Assembly: GCA_017410265.1 (NCBI GenBank)
Contig: JAFQRC010000005.1
Location: 1-64,000, forward strand
Direction of reading: 5' to 3'
DNA length: 64,000 nt
Origin: Ruminococcus sp.
GTDB lineage: Bacteria > Bacillota > Clostridia > Oscillospirales > Acutalibacteraceae
Within the stretch, counting starts at the first letter, position 1. Each line of letters begins with the position of its first letter. Under the pieces are notes generated by a model. The model searched no databases. It was not told the origin of the DNA and saw only the letters and a program-made list of their open reading frames with translations. Of this stretch, positions 27,502 through 35,984 are shown one piece after another. A program made the position numbers and the translations under genes.

Positions 27502-28419
27502 ATGAAACTAATAAACAGAATTATATCTATGGTTCTTTGCATCCTGATGGTTTCTGCTATGGCTTGCCTTGTTGTTAGCGCAAAAACAATATTTCCGGTT
27601 GGTGACTGGGATTTAGAAAAGATTAATAATAATACAGAATTTGAAGTTGATGCATACAATGGCACTGCTTCAAGCGTTTCAACTCTGCATTATTTCAACG
27701 ATATTCCAATTACTTCAATCGGGACTCACGCTTTTAACGGTAATACAACTTTAACCAGTATCAAACTCAATAGTACTATTTCCTACATTCAAAACTACGC
27801 TTTTTTGAATTGTTCTAATTTGACTACGGTGAGATTTGAAGGCGAAGTAACTTTGATTGCTATGTGTGCTTTTGCTGGTTGTTCTTCTTTGTCTTCAATC
27901 AATCTCGAGGACACTTTTATTACGACAGTTTCTAATTCTTCTTTTAAAAATTGTGACGCTTTAGAAGAAATATCACTTCCTTCTACAGTTACTGTAATTG
28001 AATCAGAAGCATTTGCTTACTGCGACAGCCTTTCTAAGATTACTATCCCTGCATCTGTAACTTCTATTGATGAGAATGTTTTTAAGGATTCGAACAATGT
28101 GGTTATATACTGTTATGAGAATTCAACAGCTCACATTTATGCTGAAAATAACAGCATAGAGTATGTTTTGATTGATGAGACACCTGTTGAAACTTATATT
28201 CTGGGTGATGCAGACGGAGATGAATATGTGTCTGTACTTGATGCAACAACTATCCAGTTAGTCATAGCAAGTAAACTTGAGGACACAGATGGAAGAATTT
28301 CAATCAGAGGCGATGTTAATAGGGATGAAACTCTCTCTGTTATGGACGCTACGAATATCCAGAGATATCTTGCCGGCAATGATGTAGAGTATGATATCGA
28401 AGGCGTTTATGAATATTGA
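27502..28419 (+). CDS. Secreted leucine-rich-repeat (BspA-like) protein with dockerin
   Basis: A 305-residue protein. The ATG at 27502 has AAGGTGG upstream and begins a signal peptide (MKLINRIISMVLCILMVSAM). Residues about 55-210 are LRR_5/BspA-like repeats: SIGTHAFNGNTTLTSIKLNS, YIQNYAFLNCSNLTTVRFEG, VIESEAFAYCDSLSKITIPA. Residues about 230-298 are a dockerin (GDADGDEYVSVLDATTIQLV; GDVNRDETLSVMDATNIQRY). BspA-like repeats usually bind proteins or surfaces, so this is a non-catalytic binding component that could dock on a scaffold. It lies between the small peptide and the PqqD operon, which has its own promoter. Confidence 0.88.
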   Translation: MKLINRIISMVLCILMVSAMACLVVSAKTIFPVGDWDLEKINNNTEFEVDAYNGTASSVSTLHYFNDIPITSIGTHAFNGNTTLTSIKLNSTISYIQNYAFLNCSNLTTVRFEGEVTLIAMCAFAGCSSLSSINLEDTFITTVSNSSFKNCDALEEISLPSTVTVIESEAFAYCDSLSKITIPASVTSIDENVFKDSNNVVIYCYENSTAHIYAENNSIEYVLIDETPVETYILGDADGDEYVSVLDATTIQLVIASKLEDTDGRISIRGDVNRDETLSVMDATNIQRYLAGNDVEYDIEGVYEY

Positions 28420-28434
28420 TTAATGTAAATTTTC

Positions 28435-28466
28435 AGGGCTTCCGAGAGGGAGCCCTATAATTTTCT
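28435..28466 (+). terminator. Weak terminator after the LRR/dockerin gene
   Basis: The stem AGGGCT/AGCCCT with a 10-base loop is followed by ATAATTTTCTTC. Only six base pairs, so termination may be partial. Confidence 0.5.
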
Positions 28467-28515
28467 TCTCTGGCGTATATTAGTTTAGTTATGCTGATGT
28501 TTATACAATATTTTC

Positions 28516-28544
28516 TTGCAAACATAGCGTTGATAAGATATAAT
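28516..28544 (+). promoter_or_regulatory. Sigma-A promoter of the PqqD-S26-HprK-like operon
   Basis: TTGCAA (28516-28521) and TATAAT (28539-28544) are separated by 17 bases, 17 bases before the ATG at 28562, so the leader is very short. Confidence 0.8.
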
Positions 28545-28561
28545 TATTTACAGGTGATATT

Positions 28562-28825
28562 ATGAAAGTAAAAAAGGACTTTGTTCTCAAAGAAATTGCT
28601 GACAGCTTTCTTGTTGTGCCTTTAGGCTCACAGGTTGTGAACTTCGGCTGTATTATTAAACTTTCTGAAACTGGAGCTTTTCTCTGGAATCAGCTTGAGG
28701 AGGATAAAACCGAGAGCGAGCTTGTCAGTGCGTTGCTTAGCTTATATGATGTCGATGAATCAAAGGCGACAGCTGATGTTAGTAATTTTGTAAGAAAACT
28801 AAAGGAAGCCGACCTTCTTGAGTAA
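28562..28825 (+). CDS. PqqD-family protein (RiPP recognition element-like)
   Basis: An 87-residue protein with the PqqD pattern: MKVKKDFVLKEIADSFLVVP, the central IIKLSETGAFLWNQLEED and a C-terminal helix region ending VRKLKEADLL. PqqD-like domains bind the leader of a ribosomal peptide and present it to a modifying enzyme, often a radical SAM protein. None is visible nearby. It is first in a three-gene operon with its own promoter. Its last codons overlap the TTG start of the S26-like gene by 8 bases, showing tight coupling. Confidence 0.85.
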   Translation: MKVKKDFVLKEIADSFLVVPLGSQVVNFGCIIKLSETGAFLWNQLEEDKTESELVSALLSLYDVDESKATADVSNFVRKLKEADLLE

Positions 28826-29264
28826 TAAAATTTCAAAAGACGACTTTGTCATTCTGCTAAAAGAAACTTTTGCTTTGGGCAAGGACTTTTCTTTTAGTCC
28901 TACCGGTGATAGCATGAAGCCCATGCTCAACGGTACAACAGACACAGTCGTTCTGACTAAAAAGGGCGAGAAGCTCAAAAAATATGATGTCGCGATGTAT
29001 CACCGTCGCAGAGATAACGCGCTTGTACTTCATCGGGTTGTAAAGGTAACCGCTGAAAGTTACATCATGAGTGGTGATAACCAATACTACTTCGATTACG
29101 ATATCACACACAGTGATGTTCTAGCTGTTGTAAAGTCGTTTAACAGAAAAGGAAAAAACATTTCTGTTAGAGCTGTTTCTTATCGCATCTATATCCAGTT
29201 AATGCTTTTAAAGAAATATAGTCGCATTTTGTTTTCTAAAATATATCACAAGTTTTTTCGATGA
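28818..29264 (+). CDS. S24/S26-type peptidase, signal-peptidase-like
   Basis: A 148-residue protein, starting with TTG at 28818 inside the end of the PqqD gene, behind AAAGGAAG. It has the signal-peptidase serine box (FSPTGDSMKPML, Ser near residue 32), a second box NALVLHRVVKV where a histidine stands in place of the usual bacterial lysine, as in SipW/ER-type enzymes, and the GDN box (YIMSGDNQYYFDYD). There is no N-terminal membrane anchor, unusual for a signal peptidase. It may cut a small substrate, such as a leader peptide, inside the cell; this is inference from context. Confidence 0.8.
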   Translation: MSNKISKDDFVILLKETFALGKDFSFSPTGDSMKPMLNGTTDTVVLTKKGEKLKKYDVAMYHRRRDNALVLHRVVKVTAESYIMSGDNQYYFDYDITHSDVLAVVKSFNRKGKNISVRAVSYRIYIQLMLLKKYSRILFSKIYHKFFR

Positions 29265-29282
29265 TTCCCAAGGGGTGTTATT

Positions 29283-29957
29283 ATGGGACAGTACAGAATC
29301 GCAGAATTGAATCTGGAGATTGAAACAAATTCTAAAACACTGCAAAATAATCTGAAGGTTTATGAAACCAGTTTTGATTACATGCCGAATTTATCACTCA
29401 GTATCAGTGACGATATTTTGCTTCAACTTCTTAATGAATGTGAGGGTTATAGTGCAGATGTTGTTGAGTGCGAGTATCACTCTACTGAGTTTGCGCGGTC
29501 TATGTTTGATTACAACGGCTTTCCGATTAAAGCAACAGCTGTCGAATATGAAAACAGCGCTGTGCTTTTCTCAGCACCTTTTGAAGAAACTAGAGTTTTT
29601 GATTTCATTCCTGCTAAAAGGATTTTCGCTGTTGACTGCCCGGCTATCAGACTCATAAATTCTGTATTCTATGCATATGGCACACCGTTTGGTCAGTTTG
29701 GTGAAATGAGCAGAGATATCAAGTTGCCTGTGAAAAGCATCGTATTTGTAGATAACGAACGCTTTAATTCACTGAAAACGCTTGATACAAAAGATATGGT
29801 TTCAATGTTTATGCGAGCAGTCCATTTGAGCATGCACAGTGAGCGAATGAAGCACACGCTATATATGCTCGAAAAAGTTTCTAAATGCGTGAAATTTTAC
29901 GGAGTGAGCGATTTATCTGATGTAGATTTTATATTAGAGAGAGTAACAGAAGATTAA
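29283..29957 (+). CDS. HprK-like protein with lost P-loop (pseudokinase?)
   Basis: A 224-residue protein. Residues about 80-165 follow the layout of HPr-kinase-like proteins seen in some peptide-modification clusters: a strand before the P-loop (YENSAVLFSAPFEE), then VDCPAIRLINSVFYAYGTPF and LPVKSIVFVDN. In active members the first stretch reads like LFSGPSGTGKS; here it is LFSAPFEETRV, with no Gly-Lys-Ser/Thr, so ATP binding is unlikely. It is the last gene of the PqqD operon, 18 bases after the S26 gene, behind AAGGGGTG. A structural or peptide-binding role is possible. The family assignment is by pattern only. Confidence 0.6.
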   Translation: MGQYRIAELNLEIETNSKTLQNNLKVYETSFDYMPNLSLSISDDILLQLLNECEGYSADVVECEYHSTEFARSMFDYNGFPIKATAVEYENSAVLFSAPFEETRVFDFIPAKRIFAVDCPAIRLINSVFYAYGTPFGQFGEMSRDIKLPVKSIVFVDNERFNSLKTLDTKDMVSMFMRAVHLSMHSERMKHTLYMLEKVSKCVKFYGVSDLSDVDFILERVTED

Positions 29958-29964
29958 TACATAA

Positions 29965-29998
29965 AAAAGCCGACGGAAAAACCGTCGGCTTTTACTTT
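29965..29998. terminator. Terminator between convergent PqqD operon and rex
   Basis: AAAAGCCGACGG/CCGTCGGCTTTT with AAAAA loop; T-rich on the plus side and A-rich on the other, so it can serve both directions. Confidence 0.9.
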
Positions 29999-30013
29999 TG
30001 CAGTATAGTGGAG

Positions 30014-30649
30014 TTATTTGTTGTAGCTTTCGTTAATTCTGTAGCATAGCGTCATCAGGCTGTCACTGAGGTGAACATTCTCAACAATCGCATCTCTGTA
30101 GTCGTTTTTGATATCATAGTGACTGAAGTTCCAGAAGTTCTTGATTCCTAAACTGTAGAGCTTATCAATCAGCGGTTTTACTGAATTTCTCGGTAGACAA
30201 AGGAAAGCAGCATCAACCTTATTATTTCTGACATAGCTTTCGATTTCATCGTCTGACATAATAGTGATGCCTCGAAGCATACTGCCGACGATTTCCTCGT
30301 TTTTGTCAAAAACAGCTGTCATCTCAAAGCCCTGTCGTTGAAAATTCATATGTGTAGCAACGGCACGACCCAAATTACCCGCACCGAGCAAAATAGCATT
30401 CAGCTTTCTGTCAAGACCGAGAATCTTTCCGATTTCTTCCTTAAGCTGGGATACAGGATAACCATAGCCCTGCTGACCAAACCCGCCAAAACAGTTGAGG
30501 TCCTGTCTTATCTGAGAAGCTGTCGAGCGCATAATAGTCGCCAACTGATTTGAAGAAATTCTATCCACGCCCTGACTTTCAAGCTCAGATAAAAATCTGT
30601 GGTATCTTGGAAGTCTGCGGATAACCGGCATTGAAATTTGTTTAGCCAT
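30014..30649 (-). CDS. rex: Redox-sensing transcriptional repressor Rex
   Basis: A 211-residue dimeric repressor that reads the NADH/NAD+ ratio. It has an N-terminal winged helix (residues about 1-75, VDRISSNQLATIMRSTASQI) followed by a Rossmann fold with the NAD motif GAGNLGRAVATH and a C-terminal swapped helix. Length is normal. It lies 27 bases after isocitrate dehydrogenase on the same strand, so it is probably the last gene of an aconitase-idh-rex operon. A Rex operator of the TTGTTAA type was not found near pflB or this operon. Confidence 0.95.
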   Translation of the reverse strand: MAKQISMPVIRRLPRYHRFLSELESQGVDRISSNQLATIMRSTASQIRQDLNCFGGFGQQGYGYPVSQLKEEIGKILGLDRKLNAILLGAGNLGRAVATHMNFQRQGFEMTAVFDKNEEIVGSMLRGITIMSDDEIESYVRNNKVDAAFLCLPRNSVKPLIDKLYSLGIKNFWNFSHYDIKNDYRDAIVENVHLSDSLMTLCYRINESYNK

Positions 30650-30676
30650 AATAACTCCTCCGTGTAGTTGAGAAAA

Positions 30677-31888
30677 TCACAGTAACTCCTTGAGCTTTTC
30701 GTTAACAGCTTTCAGGAAATCTTCTGTGTTAACCTTGGTTTTGTTTTCGAGAGTAGAGAGCAGGTAAAGGTCACCTGTCATAATTCCGCTCTCAATTGTG
30801 TCGATAGTAGCTTTTTCGAGCTTGTCAGCGAAAGTACATAATTCAGGTGTATCGTCGAGCTCGCCACGCTTTCTCAGCGCTCCTGTCCACGCAAAGAGAG
30901 TTGCAACAGAGTTTGTAGATGTTTCTTCACCCTTCAAGTGCTTGTAGTAATGGCGCTGAACAGTACCGTGAGCAGCCTCGTATTCATAGATTCCATCAGG
31001 AGATACGAGAACACTTGTCATCATAGCGAGTGAACCAAAAGCAGTAGCGATCATATCGCTCATAACATCTCCGTCGTAATTTTTACAAGCCCAGATATAA
31101 CCGCCGTTAGAACGGATAACTCTGGCTACAGCGTCGTCAATGAGAGTGTAGAAGTATTCGATACCTGCTTCATCGAACTTTTCTTTGTATTCATTTTCGA
31201 AAATCTCTGCGAAGATATCCTTGAATGTATGGTCATACTTCTTTGAGATAGTATCTTTAGTAGCAAACCAGAGGTCAAGCTTCTGGTCTAAAGCGTAGTT
31301 AAAGCAAGCTCTCGCAAATGATGAGATAGAGCTATCGAGATTGTGCATACCCTGAATGATACCATCGCTGTTTTTGAAATCAAAGATGAGGTCGCGGGAT
31401 TCGCTACCATCAGCGTTTGTGACGCACAGCTCAGCTTTAGAGCCCTTTTCAACAACCATTTCAGTATTTTTGTAAACATCGCCGTATGCGTGTCTTGCAA
31501 TGCAGATAGGCTTTGTCCAGCTTGGGATATATGGAGTGATGCCTTTTACAAGAATAGGGGAGCGGAAAACTGTACCGTCAAGAAGAGCACGGATAGTACC
31601 GTTTGGTGATTTCCACATTTCCTTTAAGTTGTATTCAGTCATTCTAGCGGCATTTGGAGTGATAGTAGCACACTTAACAGCAACGCCGTATTTTTTAGTA
31701 GCTTCTGCAGAATCGATAGTAACTTGGTCGTTAGTTTCGTTTCTGTACTCAAGACCTAAGTCGTAGTACTCTGTCTTGAGGTCAATATATGGAAGCAGGA
31801 GGATATCCTTAATCATCTTCCATATAATTCTGGTCATTTCGTCGCCGTCCATTTCGACGAGCGGAGTTTTCATAATAATCTTATCCAT
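30677..31888 (-). CDS. icd: Isocitrate dehydrogenase (NADP type, eukaryote-like subfamily)
   Basis: A 403-residue enzyme that converts isocitrate to 2-oxoglutarate and CO2. The sequence follows the eukaryote-like NADP-IDH subfamily more than the E. coli type: [53 protein letters not shown], and the metal-site segment [20 protein letters not shown]. The cofactor region [20 protein letters not shown] agrees with NADP use. It lies between aconitase and rex, so its likely job is 2-oxoglutarate supply for glutamate, which feeds glutamine synthetase. Confidence 0.94.
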   Translation of the reverse strand: MDKIIMKTPLVEMDGDEMTRIIWKMIKDILLLPYIDLKTEYYDLGLEYRNETNDQVTIDSAEATKKYGVAVKCATITPNAARMTEYNLKEMWKSPNGTIRALLDGTVFRSPILVKGITPYIPSWTKPICIARHAYGDVYKNTEMVVEKGSKAELCVTNADGSESRDLIFDFKNSDGIIQGMHNLDSSISSFARACFNYALDQKLDLWFATKDTISKKYDHTFKDIFAEIFENEYKEKFDEAGIEYFYTLIDDAVARVIRSNGGYIWACKNYDGDVMSDMIATAFGSLAMMTSVLVSPDGIYEYEAAHGTVQRHYYKHLKGEETSTNSVATLFAWTGALRKRGELDDTPELCTFADKLEKATIDTIESGIMTGDLYLLSTLENKTKVNTEDFLKAVNEKLKELL

Positions 31889-31922
31889 CTATAATCATCC
31901 TTTCATAAGTGAAACTCAAAAT

Positions 31923-31944
31923 TGTAGGGGCGAAAGCGTCGTCC
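31923..31944 (+). repeat. Dispersed repeat, TGTAGGGGCG type, copy 3 (degenerate)
   Basis: TGTAGGGGCGAAAGCGTCGTCC lies between aconitase and isocitrate dehydrogenase. It keeps the left block and the GTCGTCC end, with a shortened stem. Confidence 0.6.
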
Positions 31945-31960
31945 AAAAAATCATCAAATT

Positions 31961-33892
31961 TTAACCATTCATCTTTGTGTAGTTTAATAAACCACCACAA
32001 ACAGCGATATCCTTCTGACGCTGAGTGAGCTCGCATTTTGCAGTGATTGTCTCACCGGTAGTTTTGTTGAGAATAGTTACTGTGTCACCATTTAGGATTT
32101 CTTCCTTAACATTTGGAAGCTCTAATTCATCAAACAAACTAAGCTTGTCGTAGTCGTTTTCATTTATGAACTCGAGCGGAAGGATACCTGCGTTGATGAG
32201 GTTTGCTCTGTGAATTCTCGCAAAGCTCTTTACAAGCACAGCCTTAACACCTAAGTAGAGTGGAGCAAGAGCTGCGTGCTCACGGGAACTACCCTGTCCG
32301 TAGTTTGCACCGCCGACGATGATTGAGCTACCTAAAGTCTTTGCACGATTAGGGAACTCTGCGTCGCAAACAGTGAAGCAATGCTGAGATATAGCAGGAA
32401 TATTTGAACGCAGTGGTAGAATCTTAGCTCCTGCAGGCATGATATGGTCGGTTGTGATGTTGTCTTCAACCTTGAGTGAGCAAGTAGCCTTGATAGAGTT
32501 TTCCATCGGATATGTAGCAGGGAATTCTTTGATGTTCGGGCCACGAAGAACTTTGATATTATCCATCTCTTCTACAGTAGCAGGCTCAATAATCATATTG
32601 TCATTGATGAGGAACTTTTCAGGCATCTCAACCTTGTAAGCATCACCCAGTGTTGTAGGGTCTGTGAATACACCTGTTAGTGCTGATGCAGCAGCAGTTT
32701 CAGGAGAAACAAGATAAATCTGACCGTCTTTAGTACCTGAGCGACCTAAGAAGTTACGGTTGAAGGTTCTCAGCGAAATACCTGCACTGTTAGGTGACTG
32801 ACCCATACCGATACAAGGACCGCATGCAGACTCTAAAATTCTCGCACCTGCAGCAATCATATCAGCTAAAGCACCGTTTTCACTAAGCATAGTGAGTACC
32901 TGCTTAGAACCTGGAGCGATAGAAAGAGAAACATCAGGGTGAACAGTTTTGCCCTTTAAGATGTGAGCAACTGTCATAAGGTCAGCGTAGCTTGAGTTAG
33001 TACAGGAGCCGATGCAGACCTGGTCGATTTTCTGACCCTGAAGCTCTTTGATAGCTTTGATGTTATCAGGAGAGTGAGGGCAGGCAGCGAGAGCATCAAG
33101 CTCTGAAAGATTGATAACAATATGTTCATCATAAACTGCGTCCTCGTCAGCCTTGAGCTCGATGTAATCTTCCTCACGACCCTGAGCTTTTAAGAATTCT
33201 TTAGTTGTTTCGTCTGAAGGGAAGATAGAAGTAGTAGCGCCGAGCTCGGCACCCATGTTAGTGATAGTAGCACGCTGAGGAACAGAAAGAGTTTTTACAC
33301 CTTCGCCTGCGTACTCGATAATTTTACCGACACCACCCTTAACGCTCATAATTTCTAGAACTTTAAGAATGATATCTTTAGCAGAAACCCAGGGTCTGAG
33401 CTCGCCAACAAGCTCAACCTTGACGATATTTGGCATTGTTATGTAGTAAGCACCGCCACCCATAGCAACAGCAACATCTAAACCACCCGCACCGATAGCG
33501 AGCATACCGATACCGCCACCGGTTGGAGTGTGGCTGTCAGAGCCTATGAGAGTTTTACCGGGACGGGAGAATCTCTCTAAATGCACCTGATGACAAATTC
33601 CGTTACCGGGACGAGAGAAGTAGATGCCGTGCTTTTTACAAACTGTCTGAATAAATCTGTGGTCATCAGCATTTTCAAAACCTGTCTGTAATGTGTTGTG
33701 GTCGATATATGCAACGCTTCTTTCAGTCTTAACTCTTGGCACGCCCATAGCTTCAAATTCGAGGTATGCCATAGTACCTGTAGCGTCCTGAGTGAGTGTC
33801 TGATCAATTTTCAGACCGATGTCAGTGCCCTTAATCATTTCACCACTGACGATGTGTTCTTTGATAATTTTTTCAGCAATTGAATATCCCAT
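31961..33892 (-). CDS. Aconitate hydratase
   Basis: A 643-residue iron-sulfur enzyme that converts citrate to isocitrate. The cluster cysteines are visible in CIGSCTNSSYADL and SACGPCIGMGQSP. Substrate segments include IGSDSHTPTGGGIGMLAIGA, and the C-terminal swivel domain holds GGANYGQGSSREHAAL. Length about 640 matches the shorter, single-chain aconitase subfamily common in Clostridia. It has its own promoter (33940-33968) and is followed by isocitrate dehydrogenase 72 bases on, across a dispersed repeat. No citrate synthase gene is in the window. Confidence 0.94.
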   Translation of the reverse strand: MGYSIAEKIIKEHIVSGEMIKGTDIGLKIDQTLTQDATGTMAYLEFEAMGVPRVKTERSVAYIDHNTLQTGFENADDHRFIQTVCKKHGIYFSRPGNGICHQVHLERFSRPGKTLIGSDSHTPTGGGIGMLAIGAGGLDVAVAMGGGAYYITMPNIVKVELVGELRPWVSAKDIILKVLEIMSVKGGVGKIIEYAGEGVKTLSVPQRATITNMGAELGATTSIFPSDETTKEFLKAQGREEDYIELKADEDAVYDEHIVINLSELDALAACPHSPDNIKAIKELQGQKIDQVCIGSCTNSSYADLMTVAHILKGKTVHPDVSLSIAPGSKQVLTMLSENGALADMIAAGARILESACGPCIGMGQSPNSAGISLRTFNRNFLGRSGTKDGQIYLVSPETAAASALTGVFTDPTTLGDAYKVEMPEKFLINDNMIIEPATVEEMDNIKVLRGPNIKEFPATYPMENSIKATCSLKVEDNITTDHIMPAGAKILPLRSNIPAISQHCFTVCDAEFPNRAKTLGSSIIVGGANYGQGSSREHAALAPLYLGVKAVLVKSFARIHRANLINAGILPLEFINENDYDKLSLFDELELPNVKEEILNGDTVTILNKTTGETITAKCELTQRQKDIAVCGGLLNYTKMNG

Positions 33893-33939
33893 CTTTTACC
33901 TCCGTTTGCGTGATATAGAATTTTTGAAAATTTACAGTT

Positions 33940-33968
33940 ATTATATCAAATTTTGTTTATAAAGTAAA
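33940..33968 (-). promoter_or_regulatory. Promoter of the aconitase-idh-rex operon
   Basis: On the minus strand TTTACT (33968-33963) and TATAAT (33945-33940) are separated by 17 bases, about 48 bases before the aconitase ATG. Confidence 0.7.
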
Positions 33969-34035
33969 GCAAATTATGAGTGCACATATACGCTCTTTTT
34001 CAGTAAAATTTTACATAGTAATTGTAAAATAAAAG

Positions 34036-34044
34036 TGCTATAAT
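34036..34044 (+). promoter_or_regulatory. Extended -10 promoter of typA
   Basis: TGCTATAAT (34036-34044) is an extended -10 element 35 bases before the ATG. No well-spaced -35 box is seen; TTTACA at 34010 is too far away. Confidence 0.55.
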
Positions 34045-34079
34045 TTTTAATTGTGTAAAAACTATTTTAAGGTGATAAT

Positions 34080-35900
34080 ATGGGTAGCAGAGAAGACATC
34101 AGAAATATAGCTATTATTGCTCACGTTGACCACGGAAAAACCACGCTTGTTGACCAGCTTTTGAAACAGAGTGGTATTTTCAGAGCTAACGAAGCTGTAG
34201 CCGAGCGAGTTATGGACTCAAACGACCTGGAGCGTGAGCGTGGAATTACAATTTTATCCAAGAATACAGCTGTAATGTACAACGATATCAAAATCAATAT
34301 TGTTGACACCCCGGGACATGCTGACTTCGGTGGTGAGGTTGAGCGTATCCTCACTATGGTTGACGGCGTGTTACTTTTAGTAGATGCGTTTGAAGGCTGT
34401 ATGCCACAGACTCGTTTTGTATTAAAGAAAGCTTTGGGACTTCATAAGAAACCTTTGGTTGTTGTTAATAAAATCGACCGTCCGGGTGCTCGTCCTGAAG
34501 AGGTAGTAGACGAGGGGCTCGACCTCTTTATTGAGCTTGGTGCTGATGATGATCAGCTTGAGTTTCCTGTTGTTTACGCATCGGGTAGGGATGGCTTTGC
34601 ATCTTTAGATCCATACGAAGCCGGCACAGATATGAAGCCACTCTTTGAGAAAATCGTTACTGAAATACCTGCTCCACAGGGCGATGTTGACGGCGATTTA
34701 CAGCTTCTCATTTCTAATATAGACTATGACGATTATGTCGGCAGAATCGGTGTCGGCAGAGTTGAGCGTGGTAGCGTTAAGGTTAACCAGCAGGCTGTAC
34801 TTTGTAAGCGCAACGGCGAGAATGTTAAAGTCAAGATTTCGAAGCTGTATCAGTTTGAAGGTTTAAAGAGGGTAGAAACCGAAACCGCAAAAATGGGTGA
34901 TTTAGTCTGTGTCAGCGGTATCGCTGACCTCAATATCGGCGAAACCATCTGTGCTGTTGACGAGATTGACCCACTTCCGTTTATTAAGATTGATGAGCCG
35001 ACGGTTTCTATGAACTTTATCGTTAATAACAGCCCGTTTGCAGGCAGAGAGGGTAAATATGTTACTTCCCGAAACCTGCGCGACCGTCTTTTCAAAGAGG
35101 TTGAAACAAATGTCGCTATGCGAGTTGAAGAAACAGATTCTGCAGATACTTTCAAAGTATCCGGCAGAGGTGAGCTTCACCTTTCGATTCTAATTGAAAC
35201 TATGCGACGTGAGGGTTACGAATTCCAGATTTCCCGCCCGCAGGTTATCACTAAGCACATTGACGGAGTGCTCTGTGAGCCTATTGAATATCTTATGATT
35301 GAAGTACCTGACAGCTATGTCGGAGCGGTTATGGAAAAGCTCGGTTCTCGAAAAGCAGAGCTCATTAATATGGGAACTAGGGAGAGCGGAATAACTCACA
35401 TTGAATTTCGAATTCCGTCGCGTGGTCTGATGGGTTACCGTCCTGAGTTTCTGACCGATACCAATGGCAACGGAATTATGAACCATGTTTTCGATTCATA
35501 CGAACCATTCAAAGGCGAAATTGTTACCCGTCATCAGGGTTCTCTAATCGCTTTTGAAACAGGCGAAACAGTAACCTACGGTTTATACGCAGCTCAGGAG
35601 CGTGGCAGGCTTTTCGTCGGTGCAGGTGTTCCTGTATACGAAGGTATGATTGTCGGTGCTTGCCCGAAGGCTGAGGATATCACAGTAAATGTCTGCAAGA
35701 AAAAACACATCACCAACACCCGTGCTTCGGGCTCAGATGATGCGCTAAAACTCACTCCGCCGTCTATTCTCTCACTTGAGCAGTGCATCGAGTTTATTGC
35801 CGACGATGAGCTTGTTGAGGTTACTCCTGAGAACATCCGTATGCGCAAGGAGATTCTCTCCAAAGAACAAAGAATGAAAAAGCAATTCAAAAAGAATTGA
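34080..35900 (+). CDS. typA: Translational GTPase TypA/BipA
   Basis: A 606-residue ribosome-binding GTPase related to EF-G, involved in ribosome assembly and stress. The G domain has [19 protein letters not shown] (P-loop), the switch region [26 protein letters not shown] and [12 protein letters not shown]-like domains III and V and the BipA-specific C-terminal domain (about 480-606, [20 protein letters not shown]) follow. Full length and intact. It is preceded by AAGGTGATA and stands apart from the next gene, with a dispersed repeat between. Confidence 0.96.
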   Translation: MGSREDIRNIAIIAHVDHGKTTLVDQLLKQSGIFRANEAVAERVMDSNDLERERGITILSKNTAVMYNDIKINIVDTPGHADFGGEVERILTMVDGVLLLVDAFEGCMPQTRFVLKKALGLHKKPLVVVNKIDRPGARPEEVVDEGLDLFIELGADDDQLEFPVVYASGRDGFASLDPYEAGTDMKPLFEKIVTEIPAPQGDVDGDLQLLISNIDYDDYVGRIGVGRVERGSVKVNQQAVLCKRNGENVKVKISKLYQFEGLKRVETETAKMGDLVCVSGIADLNIGETICAVDEIDPLPFIKIDEPTVSMNFIVNNSPFAGREGKYVTSRNLRDRLFKEVETNVAMRVEETDSADTFKVSGRGELHLSILIETMRREGYEFQISRPQVITKHIDGVLCEPIEYLMIEVPDSYVGAVMEKLGSRKAELINMGTRESGITHIEFRIPSRGLMGYRPEFLTDTNGNGIMNHVFDSYEPFKGEIVTRHQGSLIAFETGETVTYGLYAAQERGRLFVGAGVPVYEGMIVGACPKAEDITVNVCKKKHITNTRASGSDDALKLTPPSILSLEQCIEFIADDELVEVTPENIRMRKEILSKEQRMKKQFKKN

Positions 35901-35919
35901 TGAAATCAATTTACCGATT

Positions 35920-35947
35920 TGTAGGGGACGGCGACCCCGATGTCCCG
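35920..35947 (+). repeat. Dispersed repeat, TGTAGGGG type, copy 4
   Basis: TGTAGGGGACGGCGACCCCG followed by ATGTCCCG; GGGAC can pair with GTCCC. Same left block as copies 1-3. It overlaps alternative upstream codons of the exonuclease frame, supporting the later start at 35985. Confidence 0.65.
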
Positions 35948-35984
35948 AAAGAATAAATGTAAATTCTATTTAGGAATTATAAAA

